In this document: in pieces, positions 7,269 through 11,788 of the stretch
Layout of the letters: each line of letters starts with the position of its first letter
How positions within the stretch are numbered: the stretch's first letter is position 1
NCBI GenBank assembly: GCA_937950605.1
Contig: CALFDA010000064.1
Span: 1-11,788, forward strand
Reading direction: 5' to 3'
Length of the DNA stretch: 11,788 nucleotides
From: an uncultured PS1 clade bacterium
GTDB lineage: Bacteria > Pseudomonadota > Gammaproteobacteria > PS1 > Pseudothioglobaceae
Position numbers and translations under genes: made by a program
The notes under the pieces: generated by a model
Databases searched by the model: none
The model's input: the letters and a program-made list of their open reading frames with translations, nothing else
Told to the model about the DNA's origin: nothing

Positions 7269-7689
7269 TCAACACAATCAGCTAGTTTGTGCTATGGCTA
7301 GATATGTAAAAGAAAAACACCCAAGATATAAAATCTTATACGATATACAAGAATACCCTGGAGATAGTGTACCAAGCCAAATAAATGATTTCAGACCAGA
7401 CTTACACGCTGCATCTAATGATAAAAATCATCATATTATTGGAGAAGCAAAAACTACAGCAGACCTGAATTCACAACATAGTGAGAAACAATTTGTTTCT
7501 TTTATAACTTATTTGAAGGGGCAGGACATTTCTAGTTTTTTATTATCTGTGCCTTATGAAAGTGCTCCAAAGGCAAAGGTTTTATTATATTTTCTATCAA
7601 TTGAATTACATACACTAACTACTGATTTCTTGATTTTTGATGAGTGTGATTGGTGGCAGTTAAAACAATCATCATGGCACTTAACTTAA
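7255..7689 (+). CDS. Small PD-(D/E)XK nuclease-like protein
   Basis: A 144-residue protein whose centre reads FRPDLHAAS (46-54) followed, after a short turn, by HHIIGEAKTT (59-68). Asp49 and Glu64-x-Lys66 are spaced as in the PD-(D/E)XK restriction-endonuclease fold. The N-terminal helix (QLVCAMARYVKEKHP) and the strand YKILYDIQEYP before the active-site hairpin also fit. It is close to a minimal nuclease domain, with no obvious DNA-recognition domain, so it probably works with its neighbours. The SNF2 motor encoded next overlaps it by 16 bases. It could act as a cleavage subunit, a resolvase-like enzyme or an inactive fold. Family assignment rests on motif spacing only. The ATG at 7255 overlaps the first ParB-like gene by 14 bases and has no clear Shine-Dalgarno, which suggests translational coupling. 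Confidence 0.68.
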   Translation: MSESNQHNQLVCAMARYVKEKHPRYKILYDIQEYPGDSVPSQINDFRPDLHAASNDKNHHIIGEAKTTADLNSQHSEKQFVSFITYLKGQDISSFLLSVPYESAPKAKVLLYFLSIELHTLTTDFLIFDECDWWQLKQSSWHLT

Positions 7690-9161
7690 GAAAAGCACCA
7701 TCATTAAAAAGTAAATTTAGTGCTTATCCGTATCAATTAGATGCATTCATGGCAGTTAAAGATTTACCATATGCTGCAATATTTCATGAGCAAGGTTTAG
7801 GAAAAACAAAAATAGCCATTGATGTAGCGCTATATTGGCTGACCAAAGATTTAGTGGACACCATTTTTATTATTACTAAGAAATCCCTAGTTCAAAATTG
7901 GGTAGATGAAATTTCTTCGCACTCTTACATCACTCCTAGCGTTTTATCAGAGAAAAAAGGAAGCAACAATATCAAGTTAAATTCTCCTGTTGTTGTGTAT
8001 ATCCTAAATTATGAAGTTATTTCTTCTAATTTAGAATTAATTTCATTATTCTTAGAAACTCGTAAAGTAGGGGCTATTTTAGATGAATCGCAAAAAATTA
8101 AAAATCCAGACTCAAAATTAACAAAATCTTTCTTTGAAATGAGTGATAAGTTCCATAAACGTATTATTATGACTGGTACGCCCGTCGCTAACCGTCCATA
8201 CGATATTTGGTCACAAATATATTTTCTTGATTTTGGCAAATCACTTGGAGATTCTTTTAGCGATTTTAAATATAAAACAGACCTACCTAAACAACAAAAC
8301 CACAATTCAAAAAATTTTATAGATTCTCTTGAAGAGATATGGCAGTTACTACAACCATTTTCTGTGCGAGAAACAAAAGAATCGTCTGGTATTGAACTAC
8401 CCTCTAAAACAATACATACCGAAGTAGTGGAATTAGAAAGTAAGCAAGCACAAATATATTCCAATTACCAAAACCAACTAGCACATAAGTTAATAAACGA
8501 ACATGGAAAGAGTGTTGTTGACGATACTGGATATGTATTAAAACAGCTATTAAGGTTGAACCAATGCGCTTCTAACCCTGCTATTATCGACAAATCATAC
8601 AAAAATTCACCAGCAAAATTTAAATTATTGCAAAACATGGTCTTAGATATTGTCGACAACAAACAAAAAGTAATTATCTGGACAAGCTTTATTGCCAATG
8701 TTGATTGGCTTGCCTCGCATTTAAAAGAATATAACCCTGTTAGGATTCATGGGAGTATTGCTATTGATAGGCGTAATTCATCTATTAATAAATTTAAAAA
8801 CGATACAAAGTGTAAGGTAATGATAGCAACACCTGGTGCTGCCAAAGAAGGATTAACTCTAACGGTGGCCAATAATGCTATTTTTTATGACCGTAGTTTT
8901 AGTTTGGATGACTATTTGCAAGCACAAGACCGCATCCATCGCATATCGCAAAAACAAAAATGTAGAGTAATCAACTTAATTGCTAAAAATACCATTGATG
9001 AATGGGTAGATAGATTATTGAACGCTAAATATCAGGCATCAAAGCTAGCACAAGGAGATATAAAAAAGGACGAGTTTATAAGTAAATTTGAATTTAATTT
9101 GTCAGAAATGTTACAACAAGTATTGAATACTAATATAGAGGAGAAACAATGGACATCTTAG
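7674..9161 (+). CDS. SNF2-family DEAD/DEAH-type helicase (dsDNA translocase)
   Basis: A 495-residue superfamily 2 ATPase of the SNF2 type. N-terminal RecA-like lobe: YPYQLDAF (18-25, Q-motif-like), Walker A HEQGLGKTK (38-46), motif Ia FIITKKSLVQNW (65-76), motif II LDESQKIKN (136-144, DESQ in place of DEAH) and motif III MTGTP (166-170). C-terminal lobe: KVIIWTSF (332-339), VRIHGSI (356-362), motif V GAAKEGLTL (388-396) and motif VI QAQDRIHRISQ (416-426), the SNF2 hallmark. It has little beyond the two lobes, like phage and restriction-associated SNF2 proteins, and would use ATP to move along duplex DNA. The frame is open from TTG 7650; ATG 7674 is preferred because it starts a normal N-terminus. 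It overlaps the nuclease-like gene by 16 bases and the second ParB-like gene by 13. Confidence 0.93.
   Translation: MALNLRKAPSLKSKFSAYPYQLDAFMAVKDLPYAAIFHEQGLGKTKIAIDVALYWLTKDLVDTIFIITKKSLVQNWVDEISSHSYITPSVLSEKKGSNNIKLNSPVVVYILNYEVISSNLELISLFLETRKVGAILDESQKIKNPDSKLTKSFFEMSDKFHKRIIMTGTPVANRPYDIWSQIYFLDFGKSLGDSFSDFKYKTDLPKQQNHNSKNFIDSLEEIWQLLQPFSVRETKESSGIELPSKTIHTEVVELESKQAQIYSNYQNQLAHKLINEHGKSVVDDTGYVLKQLLRLNQCASNPAIIDKSYKNSPAKFKLLQNMVLDIVDNKQKVIIWTSFIANVDWLASHLKEYNPVRIHGSIAIDRRNSSINKFKNDTKCKVMIATPGAAKEGLTLTVANNAIFYDRSFSLDDYLQAQDRIHRISQKQKCRVINLIAKNTIDEWVDRLLNAKYQASKLAQGDIKKDEFISKFEFNLSEMLQQVLNTNIEEKQWTS
9137..9144 (+). promoter_or_regulatory. Strong ribosome binding site for the second ParB-like gene
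   Basis: AGAGGAGA ends 4 bases before the ATG at 9149 and lies inside the helicase gene. It is the only strong Shine-Dalgarno in the five-gene unit and fixes this start. It suggests the second ParB-like protein is made at a higher rate or independently of coupling. Confidence 0.7.
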
Positions 9162-10114
9162 GAGAAAAAATAGAAGAACAAACTGAATCAGTAAATGTAG
9201 AAATTTTGAAATATAATAAAGAAAATCCAAGAGTTTATACTGTCCTATACGAGGAGCAAGATAGTGGCAACACAATAGATGATGACATTATTTATGAAAA
9301 AATGTTAAGTCAGCCCAGTGTGGAGAAATATAAACAAGATATTTATGAAAATGGACTAGCAGAGCCTATTTTAATTCGCTGGGATACTCAAGAAGTAATT
9401 GAGGGAAATTCTAGATTAACAATATTTCGGTATTGGCACAAACAGTACCCAGATGATGATAAATGGAAAACAATTGACTGTCGAATAGTGTCCACTCTAA
9501 CAGAGCGACAACAAGATTGGTATCTTAATAAAATTCATATTGAGGGCAAAACACCATGGCTTGCATATGAAAAGGCTAATTCAATATATAGAAGGCATGA
9601 ACAGGGCGTGTCAATTGCTGAACTAAAAGAACGCTTCGGCGTTGGTGAGGTCGAAATAAACAAGCGCATTAGCATCATACAAATGATGAAGGATAATCAA
9701 GATGAAAAATTAGATAACTTTAGTTATTACGAAATATTAGAGAGAAATTCTAGGATAAAGCCACATGTAGAGCAATCACCCGAATTAAAAAGCCTGCTAT
9801 TTAAAAAAATAAAACAAAATAATCAAGAATTTACTGCTCTACAAATGCGTGATAAATTGCCAGAAATTTTGAAAAGTAGAAAACACACTAAGAAATTCAT
9901 TAAGGAAAAAAATTTGGATACAGTATATGAGGTTGCCAAAAAGAGTGATCCCGATAACAAATTAAGGCTAGCTTTTGATAAAGTTTCAAGTGTCAAAATT
10001 ACAGAGTTAAAACGTTTGGACAATAATAAGATAAATATATTGGAAAATACACTTAGAAAATTAAAGAGAGAAGTAAAACGTATAGAAGACATGATTAAAC
10101 AATGCAAACAATAA
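9149..10114 (+). CDS. ParB/Srx-fold protein, second paralog, with C-terminal coiled coil
   Basis: A 321-residue protein with the same layout as the product of 6273-7268. It has VEILKYNKENPRVY (17-30), the ParB box NGLAEPILIRW and EVIEGNSRLTIFRYW (68-96) with G-N-S-R at 86-89, then TPWLAYEKANSIYRRH (135-150). A helix-turn-helix-like segment follows (GVSIAELKERFGVGEVEINKRI, 153-174). The G-N-x-R and P-W-x-A-Y-E-K-A motifs fall at identical residue numbers (86-89 and 136-143) in both proteins although the rest has diverged strongly, so they are paralogs. The C-terminus is highly charged and helical (about 215-321), ending in a probable coiled coil (LENTLRKLKREVKRIEDMIK). It may bind DNA or a nucleotide and could pair with the first paralog. 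No parA is present. Overlaps are 13 bases with the helicase gene and 13 with the radical SAM gene. Confidence 0.8.
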   Translation: MDILGEKIEEQTESVNVEILKYNKENPRVYTVLYEEQDSGNTIDDDIIYEKMLSQPSVEKYKQDIYENGLAEPILIRWDTQEVIEGNSRLTIFRYWHKQYPDDDKWKTIDCRIVSTLTERQQDWYLNKIHIEGKTPWLAYEKANSIYRRHEQGVSIAELKERFGVGEVEINKRISIIQMMKDNQDEKLDNFSYYEILERNSRIKPHVEQSPELKSLLFKKIKQNNQEFTALQMRDKLPEILKSRKHTKKFIKEKNLDTVYEVAKKSDPDNKLRLAFDKVSSVKITELKRLDNNKINILENTLRKLKREVKRIEDMIKQCKQ

Positions 10115-11730
10115 AAAATATCCTGCTTCTGGAGCCTGGATATAAAAATAAATACCCCCCTTTGGGTTTAATGAAAATCGCACAATATCATCGTCAACAA
10201 AATCCAAAACACAATATTGTTTTTGCTAAGGGCGAAAAGGATACTAAACTGAGTAATTATGAATGGGACAGGATATATATCACAACATTATTTTCCTTTG
10301 AATGGATTAAAACAGAAAGAGCTATTGATAAATCTATTAAGTTAGTCAATGGTAAAAACTCAAAAATATTTGTTGGTGGTATATCAATATCTCTTATGCC
10401 AGAAGAGTATAGAAAAGTCAAAAAATGGGAGGGCATTCGATTCATTGAAGGCATTCTCAAAGACCCTCCACCTATTGCACTTGGTTTAGGTTATAAAGAT
10501 TTTGGAGGCAGAATTTTCTCAGAACAGCCAATTGATGAAATGACCCCAGACTATAGTATTCTAAAACAAATAGAATACAAATATCCAGTTCGTGATGCCT
10601 ACTTTGGTTATGCTTCAAGAGGGTGTGTGCGTAAATGTAAATTTTGTGGTGTCCCAAAACTAGAAGGCGACCAAAAAGATATGCCACCTATCTCACGAAT
10701 GGTTAATGAAATCTCTGAAATGCATGGAGAAAAAAAAGATTTGGTGCTAATGGATAACAACGTTACTGCGGCACCTAAATTCAAGGAAATTATTGCAGAA
10801 ATTAGGGACCTAGGTTTTATACCTGGTGCAAAACTAAATAGGAACGGAAAATACTACAAAAGAAGGGTTGACTTTAACCAAGGTGTTGATGCTAGATTAT
10901 TGTCAAAAAACCCAATGCTATTAAAAGAAATTAGTACCATAGCCATTAGCCCACTTCGTATTGCATTTGACCATTTAGGAACAATAAAATACTATGAGAA
11001 GTCCATAAGGCAAGCGGCAGAATATGGTATCAACTCGTTGTCTAATTATATGCTGTACAACTTTCACGATACTCCAGAAGACCTCTATAAAAGGTTGATA
11101 CTAAACATTGACCTTAATGAAGAGTTAGGGGTAAAAATTTGGTCTTTCCCAATGCGTTACCAGCCCGTAACGTTTAAAGACAGGTCGTTTGTTGGGGGAA
11201 AGTGGAATAAATATTATCTCAGGTCATTTCAAATCATACTTCACGCAACACACGGTGTTGTTTCTGGCAATAATGATTTTTTTAGATATGCATTTGGCTC
11301 AAATGTTGATGATTTTATTAAACTGTTATCTATGCCTCATGAATTTATATTTAATAGAAATTTTTATTTTCGCGGTAAAGGCAAACCTGTTCTTGAAGAT
11401 TTTTTAACACATTGGTCAAAATTAAGCAAACAACAGCAGCAGGAACTAATATCTATATTATCTGGTCCCGCAGAACAAAAAGGATTAAAACCATCAAATT
11501 ACAAGAAATATTTATCAAATAGCAATATTGATATAAAAATAAGAAATACTATAAGATTCTATGCGTCCTATCATAAATCCAATAGAGTCTCAGAAAAAAA
11601 CCTATTCTCTCATAAAAAACTAGAGGTGCCTTATGCAGAAATGGTTGAAGATGCTGGGCTTTTTGAAAAAGAGGAATTTGTAGCTGAAAACTATAAAGAT
11701 TCTCCAATTCCTATAATAAACACCTTGTAA
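10102..11730 (+). CDS. Radical SAM enzyme with B12-binding-like N-terminal domain
   Basis: A 542-residue protein. Residues 1-120 resemble a B12-binding Rossmann domain (ILLLEPGYKNKYPPLGLMKIA at 7-27, KIFVGGISISLMPEEY at 88-103), but the cobalamin-histidine motif DxHxxG is absent. The radical SAM core follows with the 4Fe-4S motif SRGCVRKCKFCGVP (172-185): Cys175, Cys179 and Cys182 in the canonical CxxxCxxC spacing. Further core pieces are DLVLMDNN (213-220), FNQGVDARLL (258-267) and ISPLRIAFDHLG (282-293). A C-terminal extension of about 180 residues has no domain I recognise. Radical SAM enzymes of this architecture carry out methylation, methylthiolation or ring and carbon-skeleton chemistry; the substrate is not readable here. 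Coupling to a helicase, a nuclease-like protein and two ParB-fold genes suggests a nucleic acid substrate, which is inference. It is the last gene of the unit, with start ATG 10102 inside the end of the preceding gene. Confidence 0.85.
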   Translation: MQTIKNILLLEPGYKNKYPPLGLMKIAQYHRQQNPKHNIVFAKGEKDTKLSNYEWDRIYITTLFSFEWIKTERAIDKSIKLVNGKNSKIFVGGISISLMPEEYRKVKKWEGIRFIEGILKDPPPIALGLGYKDFGGRIFSEQPIDEMTPDYSILKQIEYKYPVRDAYFGYASRGCVRKCKFCGVPKLEGDQKDMPPISRMVNEISEMHGEKKDLVLMDNNVTAAPKFKEIIAEIRDLGFIPGAKLNRNGKYYKRRVDFNQGVDARLLSKNPMLLKEISTIAISPLRIAFDHLGTIKYYEKSIRQAAEYGINSLSNYMLYNFHDTPEDLYKRLILNIDLNEELGVKIWSFPMRYQPVTFKDRSFVGGKWNKYYLRSFQIILHATHGVVSGNNDFFRYAFGSNVDDFIKLLSMPHEFIFNRNFYFRGKGKPVLEDFLTHWSKLSKQQQQELISILSGPAEQKGLKPSNYKKYLSNSNIDIKIRNTIRFYASYHKSNRVSEKNLFSHKKLEVPYAEMVEDAGLFEKEEFVAENYKDSPIPIINTL

Positions 11731-11768
11731 GGTAAAAAAATCCCCGTTAATTGAAAAACGAAAAATTT

Positions 11769-11784
11769 AAGGAAAGTTTGTTGA
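11769..11784 (+). repeat. 16-base direct repeat, copy 2, next to a possible gene start
   Basis: Identical to 453-468. The AAGGA at its left end followed 12 bases later by an ATG (11786-11788, the last three bases of the window) looks like a loose ribosome site and start codon for a gene lying to the right. Whether that gene exists cannot be seen here. Confidence 0.45.
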
Positions 11785-11788
11785 TATG

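Noticed and set aside
8009..8464. A 151-codon minus-strand frame opposite the SNF2 gene
   Set aside because: Antisense shadow of the helicase motifs, with Cys- and Ser-rich low-quality sequence.
6273..10114. A plasmid-type ParAB partition system
   Set aside because: No ParA ATPase and no parS-like repeats are present, the C-terminal halves do not resemble partition ParB, and the linked genes are not partition genes.
11722..11733. Palindrome ACCTT-GT-AAGGT across the radical SAM stop as a terminator
   Set aside because: The loop is too small, the stem short, and an A-tract rather than a T-tract follows on the plus strand.
1..11788. CRISPR arrays, tRNA/rRNA genes and insertion-sequence transposases
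   Set aside because: No regularly spaced repeats, no tRNA T-loop or anticodon arrangement, and no transposase-like reading frame were seen on either strand.

Overview
The window looks like an AT-rich gammaproteobacterial chromosome segment. The FabI is very close to the enterobacterial type, and recJ, lspA and thiO are compact and overlapping. This style fits a reduced-genome marine or symbiotic sulfur-oxidiser such as the SUP05/Thioglobus group, but that placement is an inference from gene content and base composition. No marker gene here fixes it.

Left part (1-636): the 3' end of an unrecognised plus-strand gene, then a 221-base gap before the convergent fabI. The gap holds a weak plus-strand stem-loop, a better minus-strand terminator for fabI, and one copy of a 16-base sequence that recurs at the right edge of the window.

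Core part (637-6116): fabI (enoyl-ACP reductase, minus strand) faces away from a plus-strand run of four genes: a BT1/AmpG-like MFS transporter, lspA (lipoprotein signal peptidase), thiO (glycine oxidase for thiamine thiazole synthesis) and recJ (5'-3' ssDNA exonuclease). The three junctions overlap by 4, 4 and about 11 bases, so the four genes are probably co-transcribed although their functions are unrelated. The 66 bases between fabI and the transporter carry overlapping -10-like sequences for both strands inside a 6-base inverted repeat.

Accessory part (6273-11730): after a 156-base spacer with no convincing gene comes a tight five-gene unit. It encodes a ParB/Srx-fold protein, a small PD-(D/E)XK nuclease-like protein, a SNF2-family helicase/translocase, a second ParB/Srx-fold protein paralogous to the first, and a radical SAM enzyme with a B12-binding-like N-terminal domain. 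Every junction overlaps by 13-16 bases. A DNA motor, a nuclease fold, two ParB-fold proteins and a radical SAM catalyst encoded together suggest a DNA (or other nucleic acid) modification and/or restriction-type system, perhaps phage- or island-derived. I do not recognise it as a named system, and its function is inferred from domains and context only.
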